DNA from: JBBSQE01 sp038258095
GTDB taxonomy: Bacteria > Actinomycetota > Thermoleophilia > Solirubrobacterales > 70-9
Reading direction: 5' to 3'
Assembly (NCBI GenBank): GCA_038258095.1
Contig: JBBSQE010000094.1
Coordinates: forward strand, 1 to 11,580
Length of the DNA: 11,580 bases
Position numbers and translations under genes: made by a program. Shown here one piece after another: positions 1 through 5,762 of this stretch (its first letter is position 1; each line of letters starts with the position of its first letter). The notes below the pieces were generated by a model. That model ran no database searches. It saw only the letters and a program-made list of their open reading frames with translations, and was not told where the DNA came from.

Positions 1-339
1 ATGGGCCGGATGATGGCCGGCCTCCACGCGACATATGACTTGGTCCTCAGCCCGACCCTCGGCGAGCCGCCGCCGCCCCTCGGCAGCTTCGATCAGCACG
101 GAGACGATCCCCTCGATGCTTTCCGCCGGGCCGAGATCCTCGGAACGTTCACGGCGGCCTTCAACGCCACGGGCCAGCCGGCGATCTCGCTCCCGCTGCA
201 CTCAAACAAGGCCGGGCTGCCGATCGGAGTCCAGTTCATCGCCGAGTTCGGGCGGGAGGACCTGCTGCTGCGGGTCGCTTCGCAGCTCGAGGAGGCATCT
301 CCGTGGGCCGACCGCATAGCCCCTGTCTTCGCCTCCTGA
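1..339 (+). CDS. Amidase-signature family hydrolase, C-terminal fragment
   Basis: The last 112 residues of an amidase-signature enzyme, which hydrolyses a carboxamide in the cytoplasm with a Ser-cisSer-Lys triad. The catalytic part lies before the window, so the substrate cannot be named. Seen here are the C-terminal family features: YDLVLSPTLGEPPPPLG near residues 12-28, an FNATGQPAISLPL block near 54-66, and GLPIGVQFIAEFGREDLLLR near 72-91, with a PWADR tail. The reading frame is open at base 1 and the ATG there is almost certainly internal. Full family members are about 450-500 residues. The best match by eye is to the 6-aminohexanoate-cyclic-dimer-hydrolase-like or general amidase branch; a GatA role is less likely given the tail. 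dapA begins 42 bases downstream on the same strand. Confidence 0.88.
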   Translation: MGRMMAGLHATYDLVLSPTLGEPPPPLGSFDQHGDDPLDAFRRAEILGTFTAAFNATGQPAISLPLHSNKAGLPIGVQFIAEFGREDLLLRVASQLEEASPWADRIAPVFAS

Positions 340-368
340 GCGCCGCCGAAGCTTCTCTGGACCCGCGG

Positions 369-374
369 TAGGCT
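369..374 (+). promoter_or_regulatory. Candidate -10 box of dapA (leaderless start)
   Basis: TAGGCT fits the TAnnnT form and ends 7 bases before the dapA ATG, which would put the transcription start at or next to the A of the ATG. No Shine-Dalgarno is visible upstream of the start. No convincing -35 box is seen at 16-18 bases. The spacing matches that seen before the response regulator and thpR genes in this window. Confidence 0.4.
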
Positions 375-381
375 CCCTGCC

Positions 382-1257
382 ATGCCTCCGATCGAAGGTG
401 TGATCACCGCGATGGCCACGCCGTTTGACGCCGACGGGCGTCTCGACGAGCCCGCGACCCGGCGCCTGGCGCGCCATCTCGCCGAGCACGGCTCCAACGG
501 GATCGTCGCCGCCGGCTCCACCGGTGAAGCCGCCACGCTTTCCGACGCGGAGAAGCTGCGGGTCATGGCGCTGGTCCGTGAGGAGCTCGGCGAAGACTTC
601 CTGCTCATCTGTGGGACCGGCTCGAACGACACCCGGCACTCCTGTGAGTTGACGAAGGCCGCGGCGGACGCCGGCGCCGATGCGGCCCTCGTCGTCACTC
701 CTTACTACAACAAGCCGAACGAGGCGGGCCTTCGTGCGCACTTCGAAACGGTTGCCGAGGCGGCTCCCGACCTGCCCCAGATCCTCTACAACATCCCGTC
801 ACGCTCGGTGGTCAACGTCGAGCCGGAGCTGCTTGCCGAGCTTGCCACCGTCGACAACATCGTTGCGGTCAAGCAGGCGAACAATGCTCAAATCGGTTTG
901 ATCGAGGGCATGATCCTCCTCGCAGGGAACGACGACGTCTTCCTGCGCACCTTCGAGCTCGGTGGGGCCGGTGGCATCCTCGTCGCCTCGCACGTCGTCG
1001 GCGATGGGATGCGGGAGGTCTGGGAGGCGACGAAGGCCGGGGATGCCGCTCGCGCGAAGCAGATCGACGTGGGCTTGAGAGGCGTCTACGAGGCGATGTC
1101 GGTGACGAATCCCATCCCGCTGAAGGCAGCACTCGACATGCTCGGCATCTGCTCCGCGACAATGCGCCTACCGATGACCCAAGCCGACGAATCACAACGA
1201 GCCCAGGTACGCAGCGCCCTCGACCGAGCCGGAGCCCTCTCCGGGGCCGGTCGCTGA
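382..1257 (+). CDS. dapA: 4-hydroxy-tetrahydrodipicolinate synthase
   Basis: DapA condenses pyruvate with aspartate-semialdehyde in the cytoplasm, the first committed step toward diaminopimelate and lysine. The 291-residue length is normal and covers one (beta/alpha)8 barrel. Visible are the pyruvate-binding GSTGE loop (45-49), the YYNKP motif with Tyr109, YNIPSR with Tyr136 and Arg141, and the Schiff-base lysine Lys164 in VAVKQA. The position equal to E. coli Thr44 of the proton relay is Ser46, a conservative change that keeps the hydroxyl. The ATG at 382 is the natural family start (PPIEGVITAMATPF). No dapB lies nearby. The stop TGA shares its last base with the ATG of rnj, so the two are very likely one transcript and translationally coupled. 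The dapA-rnj pair is known from other actinobacteria, for example Mycobacterium tuberculosis Rv2753c-Rv2752c. Confidence 0.96.
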   Translation: MPPIEGVITAMATPFDADGRLDEPATRRLARHLAEHGSNGIVAAGSTGEAATLSDAEKLRVMALVREELGEDFLLICGTGSNDTRHSCELTKAAADAGADAALVVTPYYNKPNEAGLRAHFETVAEAAPDLPQILYNIPSRSVVNVEPELLAELATVDNIVAVKQANNAQIGLIEGMILLAGNDDVFLRTFELGGAGGILVASHVVGDGMREVWEATKAGDAARAKQIDVGLRGVYEAMSVTNPIPLKAALDMLGICSATMRLPMTQADESQRAQVRSALDRAGALSGAGR

Positions 1258-2918
1258 TGGCCGGAACCCTTCGCATCCTCCCGCTCGGCGGGCTGGGGGA
1301 GATCGGCAAGAACATGACGGTCGTCGAGTACGACGGCCGCATCATCGTCGTCGACACCGGCCTGATGTTCCCGACTGCCGAGATGCTCGGGATCGACCTC
1401 GTCCTCCCGGACTTCTCCTACCTGAAGGAGCGCAAGGACGACATCGAAGCGATCGTCCTCACCCACGGTCACGAGGACCACGTGGGAGCGCTCCCGTTCT
1501 TGCTGCGCTCGATCGGCATGCCGCCGGTGATCTACAGCGGTCTCCTGACGGTCGGCATGGTGCGCTCGAAGCTCGACGAGCACAAGATGAAGAACGCTCC
1601 ATTGGAGGAGCTTCCCCCCGGCCAGAAGGTCAAGCTCGGCCCGTTCGAGCTCGAGCTCGTCCACCTCTCCCACTCGATTCCCGACATGCGCGGCGCCCTG
1701 ATCACGACCGAGATCGGCTCGGTCTTCTTCACCGGTGACTACAAGTTCGACCAGACCCCGGTCGACGGTCGTCCCGCCGACATCCAGCGACTCGCCGAGA
1801 TCGGCAAGGAGGGCCTCCTGGCGCTCTGCGGTGATTCGACCAATGCCGACCGCCCAGGCGTCGCCCCGTCGGAGTCCAGCGTCGGGCCGGCCCTCCTCGA
1901 GACCTTCAGCCGCTGTGACGGGCGGATCGTGGTCACCTCCTTCGCCTCGAACATCCACCGGGTCCAGCAGGTCATCGATGCGGCGATGGAGCTCGACCGC
2001 CGGGTGGCGCTCGTCGGCCGCTCGATGCGCAAGAACTTCAACATCTCCTCGAACCTGGGGATCTCCAAGGCTCCCAAGGGCCTCTTCATCCAGCCGCGTG
2101 AGATCGGCAACTTCCCCGACGAGAAGCTCGTGATCATCTCGACCGGTAGCCAAGGAGAGCCGCTCTCGGCGCTGCGGCGCATGGCCAACAACGACCACCG
2201 CGATGTCGAGCTCCACTCTGGAGACACCGTGGTCTTCTCGGCGACCCCGATTCCCGGCAACGAGCGCGCCGTCAACGAGACGATCGACCGCATCTACGCG
2301 ATCGGGGCCGAGGTCATCACCGCCAAGGACGCGCCGATTCACGCTTCCGGCCATGGCTGGCAGGAGGAGATGAAGCTGATGTTGAACCTCACCAAGCCGC
2401 GCTACGTCCTGCCGTTTCACGGGGACAACAAGCGGATGCGCTTGCACGGCCAGCTGGCCGAGTCCGTGGGGGTTGCACCAGAGAACATTCTCCGCTCGCA
2501 GAACGGCATTCCGATCGAGATCTCCGAGAAGGGTGCCCGCCTGGGCGAGGACCAGCACGGGGGAGTCGTCTATGTCGACGGCGTCGACATCGGGGACCCG
2601 GACGACGTCGCCCTCCGCGACCGTCGCACGATCTCCGCGGACGGGATCTTCATCGTCGTCGCCACCCTTGCGTCCGACGATGGCGAGGTCATGGCGGACC
2701 CCGAGGTCATCTTCCGCGGGGTCCCGTTCCTCGAGGAATCCGAGAACTTCGTCGTGGACCTGCGCGATGTCATCGAGGCCTCTCTCGAGGACGCCGCGAA
2801 GAACGGCGTACGTGAGATCCACCTGATCCAGGAGGACTTGCACGACGACGTCGCCAAGTTCGTCTACAAGCGGCTGAAGCGCCGGCCGATGGTTCTGCCC
2901 GTCGTCGTCGAAGTCTGA
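1257..2918 (+). CDS. rnj: Ribonuclease J (metallo-beta-lactamase/beta-CASP)
   Basis: RNase J is a zinc-dependent 5'-to-3' exonuclease and endonuclease of mRNA decay and rRNA maturation. The 553 residues match the full family length. The metallo-beta-lactamase part shows LGGLGEIGKN (10-19), the metal motif THGHEDH (69-75: His70, His72, Asp74, His75), and TGDYKFD with Asp161. The beta-CASP part carries the ASGHG motif with His366 and the LPFHGD motif with His388. The C-terminal domain ends in RRPMVLPVVVEV. All metal ligands I could check are present, so the enzyme should be active. The start overlaps the dapA stop in a TGATG arrangement, with no separate Shine-Dalgarno of note. No U-tailed terminator follows the stop; the next 100 bases form the left arm of the inverted repeat described separately. 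Confidence 0.96.
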   Translation: MAGTLRILPLGGLGEIGKNMTVVEYDGRIIVVDTGLMFPTAEMLGIDLVLPDFSYLKERKDDIEAIVLTHGHEDHVGALPFLLRSIGMPPVIYSGLLTVGMVRSKLDEHKMKNAPLEELPPGQKVKLGPFELELVHLSHSIPDMRGALITTEIGSVFFTGDYKFDQTPVDGRPADIQRLAEIGKEGLLALCGDSTNADRPGVAPSESSVGPALLETFSRCDGRIVVTSFASNIHRVQQVIDAAMELDRRVALVGRSMRKNFNISSNLGISKAPKGLFIQPREIGNFPDEKLVIISTGSQGEPLSALRRMANNDHRDVELHSGDTVVFSATPIPGNERAVNETIDRIYAIGAEVITAKDAPIHASGHGWQEEMKLMLNLTKPRYVLPFHGDNKRMRLHGQLAESVGVAPENILRSQNGIPIEISEKGARLGEDQHGGVVYVDGVDIGDPDDVALRDRRTISADGIFIVVATLASDDGEVMADPEVIFRGVPFLEESENFVVDLRDVIEASLEDAAKNGVREIHLIQEDLHDDVAKFVYKRLKRRPMVLPVVVEV

Positions 2919-2921
2919 CCC

Positions 2922-3021
2922 GGGGGCTTGGGCAGCGGGTCCTGTCACGGGTGGGGCCCATCGGTTCCCTCCGGTAGCTAAAGCTTCCTCGGCAACCGAT
3001 CCAACCCCCCCAGGCCACCCG
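2922..3021 (-). ncRNA. Structured RNA-like element, copy 1 (unknown family)
   Basis: Read on the minus strand, the arm folds alone. An outer stem pairs 3014-3020 with 2930-2936 (GGGUGGC with GCUGCCC, including one U-G and one G-U pair). An inner 7-bp stem pairs 2994-3000 with 2960-2966 (AUCGGUU with AACCGAU). At its tip is GGAAGC-UUUA-GCUACC (2973-2988), a small hairpin with one A-A mismatch. The two wobble pairs become A-C mismatches on the plus strand, which points to the minus strand as sense. It would be transcribed toward the 3' end of rnj, with no gene behind it on that strand. I do not recognise a known RNA family. No promoter is evident. Confidence 0.45.
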
Positions 3022-3221
3022 GTCCACAAGCGGCCGTACCAGGCAGAACGAAGACGGACCGAATCGGCCGGAAGGGCCCACGGGATCATGCGCCATGCCG
3101 CCTCGCTGCGTCCGAGCCGGCCAGGTCGTTGTCCTACATGCAAGAAGTCCAGTGCCATCCGGGCTCAAGCCCTCCTCGACGGATCGTTGTGGGTGCCTCT
3201 GATGGACGGCGGCGTTCGCGC
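3022..3221. other. Spacer between inverted-repeat arms, no gene seen
   Basis: This 200-base stretch has no reading frame with recognisable protein character and no convincing -10/-35 pair in either direction. If the flanking elements are transcribed outward, their promoters should lie here, but none stands out by eye. A short GGGCTCAAGCCC palindrome lies near 3161-3172. Confidence 0.5.
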
Positions 3222-3319
3222 GGCGGGTGGCGGGTGTGGGTGTATCCGGCCGAGGAAGCTTTAGCTACCGCAGGCCGGATGGGCCCCGCATCCGACAGGC
3301 CCCGCCGCCCGAGCGCCCC
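3222..3319 (+). ncRNA. Structured RNA-like element, copy 2 (unknown family)
   Basis: Read on the plus strand, an 11-bp outer stem pairs 3224-3234 with 3301-3311, with one U-G pair. An 8-bp inner stem pairs 3244-3251 (AUCCGGCC) with 3273-3280 (GGCCGGAU). The loop carries the same GGAAGC-UUUA-GCUACC hairpin (3254-3269) found in copy 1. GGGCCCC and GACAGG follow the inner stem at the same spacing as in copy 1. Against copy 1, pair 4 of the inner stem changes from G-C to C-G, and both arms shorten by two bases while pairing is kept. Its downstream side runs into the convergent kinase 3' region. The family is unknown to me. Confidence 0.45.
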
Positions 3320-3340
3320 ATCCCTCACCGGCGTGCCCAC

Positions 3341-3382
3341 AAAAAGAAACCGCCGGGCTCCAGGGAGGGGGGAGCCCGGCGG
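3341..3382 (-). terminator. Intrinsic terminator on the minus strand
   Basis: A perfect 12-bp stem pairs 3350-3361 with 3371-3382 (CCGCCGGGCTCC with GGAGCCCGGCGG) around a 9-base loop. On the minus strand it is followed at once by TTTCTTTTT (complement of 3341-3349). This is a textbook rho-independent terminator. It would end transcripts of the two-component operon or of the small RNA candidate just upstream. Confidence 0.88.
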
Positions 3383-3460
3383 TGGACCGGCGTTTAGGCC
3401 GGGTGATCCACCGTGACGCACAATTCAGGGGAGGTCTCGGTGGATCGGGTGTCTCGTCCA
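3341..3460 (-). ncRNA. Candidate small RNA or structured 3' UTR with C-rich loops
   Basis: Between the kinase stop and the terminator, the minus strand forms a 9-bp hairpin, GATCCACCG with CGGTGGATC (3438-3446 with 3405-3413). Its 24-base loop contains CCTCCCC. A 5-bp hairpin follows (3398-3402 with 3387-3391), then the terminator, whose loop side contains CCCCCC. The 3407-3413 segment can pair instead with 3380-3386, overlapping the foot of the terminator stem. Exposed C-rich loops with anti-Shine-Dalgarno character plus a final terminator recall the actinobacterial 6C RNA design, but I cannot confirm membership. No gene follows on this strand, so a riboswitch is unlikely. It may simply be the kinase 3' UTR. 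Confidence 0.4.
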
Positions 3461-3466
3461 CGAATC

Positions 3467-3497
3467 AACCTACGCCCGCTTTCTAAAGGCTTCCCAA
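3467..3497 (-). promoter_or_regulatory. Possible promoter for the 3' small RNA
   Basis: On the minus strand, TTGGGA (3492-3497) and TAGGTT (3467-3472) are 19 bases apart, giving a start near 3460. The -35 matches TTGACA at four of six positions and the -10 fits TAnnnT. The pair overlaps the end of the kinase gene. The spacing is long, so this is only suggestive. Confidence 0.25.
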
Positions 3498-4946
3498 AGA
3501 CTCCGTAATTGGTTTCTCAGACCCTGAGTGGGGGAGGCTGACGCGGAAAAGAGCGCCGCCGTCGGGAGCCTCGAGGGCAACAACCCCGCCTCCGTGGGAC
3601 GCCGCGACGGAGCTGACGATAGCGAGGCCGAGACCGGTGCCGGAGCCGCCCGCGGTGTCGGCGGGCCCGAACCCGCGGACGAACCGGCTGAAGACCTGCT
3701 CGCGCAGCTCCTCTGGCACTCCCGGGCCATCGTCGGCCACCTCGAGGACGACGGTCCCTTCGCGGTCGTCGCGACTCAGCGTCACGTCCACGCTCGCGTC
3801 GGGGGGCGTGTGGCGCACCGCGTTCTCGAGCAGGTTGAGGACGAGACGATGCAGCTCGTCGGGGTTGCCGTTCACGGTCATCGGGGCTGAGCCGTGAACG
3901 CGAACGGTGCGATCTCCGGCCACCGCTGCGACCTCACCCGCCGCGCTGCGTGTGATCTCAGCCAGATCGCTGGGCCGGTGGGTTCCGGTCCGCCCGGCGT
4001 CCGCCCGGGCGAGGAGGAGGAGGTCCGATACGAGCCTGCTCATCCTCCGTGAGGAGCGCAGAGCCGACTCGACGATCTCCGTCTCCTCGCCGCGGTCCGC
4101 CTCGAGGTGTTCCTGCAGCAGTTCGAGGTTGGCCAGGACGCTGGTGAGCGGAGTGCGCAGCTCGTGGGACGCGTCGGCGACGAATTCCCGCTGGCGATCG
4201 AGCGCGGCCTCCCGCTCGGTCTGCGCCGAATCCAGGGCGCGGAGCATGTCCTGGAGGGTCTGCGCCAGCTCGGCGACCTCGTCGCTCGCCGCCGGCTGGG
4301 GAACGTCGCGTGAGGGGTCGCCCGTCGTCGCGATCTCTCGCGCGGCAGCGGTCAGGGAGGCGATCGGCCGCATCGCCCGGTCGGCGATCGCCAGCCCGGC
4401 GAGGGTTGCGAGGAGCGTCCCGCCGAGGACGCCGGCGATGATGAAGAGCCAGAGCCGCTCGATCGTCGAATCGACCTCGGAACGGCTGCGGCCGTACTCG
4501 ACAAAAGCGGCGACCGAGCCGCGTGCCGTGACAGCCGACGTTGCGATCCGGAACTGGCCCTCGTCCCTCAGTCCGGTCTGGGTGGGGATGCCGAGAGATC
4601 CGGCGCCTCTGCTCTGACCCTCGAGCACGCCGCTCGAGTTGAAGATCCGCACCGACGCGTCGTTCGGCGACGCGTAGTCGGTCAGGTCCGGTCCGCTGAC
4701 CACCCGGGCCTTGCCGGTAATCGGGTCGACGCTGATCACGAGCTCGCCGGCCAGAGTCCGTACGGCCCCGCGCAGCTCGCGGTTGAAATCGTCGTGAACG
4801 CGCTCTCCTGCGAGGTGACCGATGACTCCTCCGAAGACCAGCAGGATTGCCAGCGTGAGGCTGGCGGAGGCGAGGGCGAGCCGCCACCGGACCGGCCAGG
4901 TGATCGGGCGAAACAGGCGCCGGCTTGACGGTGACCGCGACTTGAT
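3483..4946 (-). CDS. Membrane sensor histidine kinase of a two-component system
   Basis: This is the sensor partner of the regulator encoded just upstream. It autophosphorylates on His and passes phosphate to the regulator. With the start placed at an ATC (4944-4946) the protein has 487 residues: membrane helix 1 (about 23-46), an extracytoplasmic domain of about 115 residues, helix 2 (about 165-188), HAMP, the H-box ADASHELRTPLT (His261), the N-box NLLENAVRHTP, and ATP-lid motifs DDGPGVP and GTGLGLAIV. The first canonical start is GTG 4739, giving 418 residues, but that protein lacks helix 1. In-frame codons run back without ATG, GTG or TTG to the regulator's TAG. AAGGAG lies 9 bases before the ATC, which is why I chose it. 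The alternatives are GTG 4739, or TAG readthrough from the regulator. The signal sensed is unknown. Confidence 0.85.
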   Translation of the reverse strand: MKSRSPSSRRLFRPITWPVRWRLALASASLTLAILLVFGGVIGHLAGERVHDDFNRELRGAVRTLAGELVISVDPITGKARVVSGPDLTDYASPNDASVRIFNSSGVLEGQSRGAGSLGIPTQTGLRDEGQFRIATSAVTARGSVAAFVEYGRSRSEVDSTIERLWLFIIAGVLGGTLLATLAGLAIADRAMRPIASLTAAAREIATTGDPSRDVPQPAASDEVAELAQTLQDMLRALDSAQTEREAALDRQREFVADASHELRTPLTSVLANLELLQEHLEADRGEETEIVESALRSSRRMSRLVSDLLLLARADAGRTGTHRPSDLAEITRSAAGEVAAVAGDRTVRVHGSAPMTVNGNPDELHRLVLNLLENAVRHTPPDASVDVTLSRDDREGTVVLEVADDGPGVPEELREQVFSRFVRGFGPADTAGGSGTGLGLAIVSSVAASHGGGVVALEAPDGGALFRVSLPHSGSEKPITESLGSL

Positions 4947-4952
4947 GCCGGT

Positions 4953-5645
4953 CTACTCCTTGAGGACGTAGCCGGCGCCACGCTTGGTGTGGAGCAGACG
5001 GGGCGCGTCGCCCTCTTCCAGTTTGCGGCGCAGGTTCGAGACGAACACGTCGATCGTGTTGGTGGCCGCGCTCGGGTCGTAGCCCCAGACCTCCTCGAGG
5101 AGGCGCTCACGGGAGACGACGAGCCGCCTGTTTCTGAGCATGTACTCGAGCAGCTCGAATTCCCGCTTGGTCAGCTCGATGTCGCGCCCGCTTCGTCTGA
5201 CCTCGCGAGTCGCCGGGTTCAGACTCAGGTCGCCGATCTCGAGCGAAGCGCTCCCGCGCGGCGGCCGGCGTCGGAGCAGCGCCCTGACCCTGGCGAGCAG
5301 CTCTCGGCGCTCGAACGGCTTCGCGAGGTAGTCGTCTGCTCCGCTGTCGAGCCCGGACACGCGGTCCTCGGTCTCCGCCCTTGCCGTCAGGATCAGGATC
5401 GGCACGTCACCCTCCTCACGGAGGCGGCGGCAAACCTCGATGCCGTCGAGGCGGGGGAGGCCGAGATCGAGAACGACGACGTCGGGCACGAAGCTAGCCG
5501 CCGTGTCGAGCGCCTCGACCCCGTCGAGCGCGGTCTTCACGTCGTATCCCTCGGTGCGCAGCGAGCGCCGGAGCACGTCGGTGATCTCGACATCGTCCTT
5601 GACGACGAGCACGCGACCGCCGCCTGTCTCAGTATCCGGGCCCAT
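4953..5645 (-). CDS. OmpR/PhoB-family response regulator
   Basis: A 230-residue cytoplasmic DNA-binding regulator. The receiver domain (about 11-125) has the phospho-acceptor Asp60 in VVLDLGLPRLDG, Thr87 in ILILTARAE and Lys109 in DDYLAKPF. The C-terminal winged-helix domain (about 133-230) contains ELTKREFELLEYML and ends in RRKLEEGDAPRLLHTKRGAGYVLKE-like wing residues. One oddity: the family's acidic pair is VV-(E/D)-D-(D/E), and here it is VVKDD, with Lys16 at the first acidic position and Asp17 kept. The codon is AAG, one base from GAG. The gene starts at ATG 5645, directly behind a TAACAT box, and is followed in the same frame by its kinase. Its targets are unknown; the family usually binds direct repeats in promoters. 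Confidence 0.93.
   Translation of the reverse strand: MGPDTETGGGRVLVVKDDVEITDVLRRSLRTEGYDVKTALDGVEALDTAASFVPDVVVLDLGLPRLDGIEVCRRLREEGDVPILILTARAETEDRVSGLDSGADDYLAKPFERRELLARVRALLRRRPPRGSASLEIGDLSLNPATREVRRSGRDIELTKREFELLEYMLRNRRLVVSRERLLEEVWGYDPSAATNTIDVFVSNLRRKLEEGDAPRLLHTKRGAGYVLKE
4956..4961 (-). promoter_or_regulatory. Ribosome-binding site deciding the kinase start
   Basis: AAGGAG on the minus strand overlaps the last two sense codons of the response regulator. It sits 9 bases ahead of ATC at 4946-4944. No canonical start codon lies at usable distance in the kinase frame. It is the main evidence that the kinase begins at AUC. Confidence 0.5.
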
Positions 5646-5652
5646 GCGAACG

Positions 5653-5658
5653 ATGTTA
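5653..5658 (-). promoter_or_regulatory. -10 box of the two-component operon (leaderless)
   Basis: On the minus strand, TAACAT lies 7 bases before the regulator ATG, with no Shine-Dalgarno between. Transcription would begin at or next to the ATG. The -35 is weak. The divergent ftsK start is 117 bases away, so the regulator could act on both directions from this gap. Confidence 0.5.
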
Positions 5659-5713
5659 CGCGGACCTGGGCGTGATTCAGCAGGAGATTTAACGGGCCTT
5701 TAGGCCGCATCTC

Positions 5714-5738
5714 GGCTGTCCCGGGCGCAGGGACGGCC
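5714..5738 (+). promoter_or_regulatory. Hairpin in the ftsK upstream region
   Basis: GGCTGTCCC (5714-5722) pairs with GGGACGGCC (5730-5738), nine pairs with one wobble and a 7-base loop. It ends 24 bases before the ftsK ATG and leaves the Shine-Dalgarno AAGGGA (5751-5756, 6 bases before the ATG) free. It may be part of the ftsK 5' leader or a site in the divergent promoter gap; no function can be assigned. Confidence 0.4.
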
Positions 5739-5762
5739 GCTCCTGCGTCGAAGGGATCGCCA

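Larger units (their letters stand above)
2922..3319. repeat. Long imperfect inverted repeat (two ~100-base arms, ~200-base spacer)
   Basis: The left arm 2922-3021 and right arm 3222-3319 are reverse complements with a few mismatches and two short length differences. A perfect 22-base match joins 2972-2993 to 3249-3270. A 10-base match (GGGGCCCATC) joins 2953-2962 to 3278-3287. An outer block, GACAGG-n-CCCGC-n-GCCC in the outward sense, has the same 6-base spacing from GGGCCCC in both arms. The inner ends share a CCACCCG block. No transposase is present and no target-site duplication was recognised. It may be a MITE-like or foldback element, or two copies of a structured RNA; the internal folding of each arm favours the second reading. 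Confidence 0.8.

Noticed and set aside
1086..3158. 690-codon open frame on the minus strand opposite rnj
   Set aside because: It lies antisense to a complete RNase J with all catalytic motifs. Its translation is rich in Asp, Val, Arg and Leu with no domain character, as expected of a shadow frame in high-GC DNA.
2922..3319. Known riboswitch (c-di-AMP ydaO, c-di-GMP, cobalamin, FMN)
   Set aside because: Fragments such as CAGCUAACC-like or GGCC runs look loosely similar, but the required conserved cores are absent and no gene follows in the sense direction of either copy.
3129..3416. 95-codon open frame in the rnj-kinase gap, with an AEEALAT peptide that recurs in an antisense frame of copy 1
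   Set aside because: The shared peptide comes from the 22-base DNA repeat. Length differences of two bases just outside the core shift the frame, so protein coding is not what is conserved.
3907..4617. 236-codon plus-strand frame opposite the kinase, and similar frames opposite the regulator and ftsK
   Set aside because: Low-complexity Arg/Ser/Ala-rich translations without motifs; each is explained by the real gene on the other strand.
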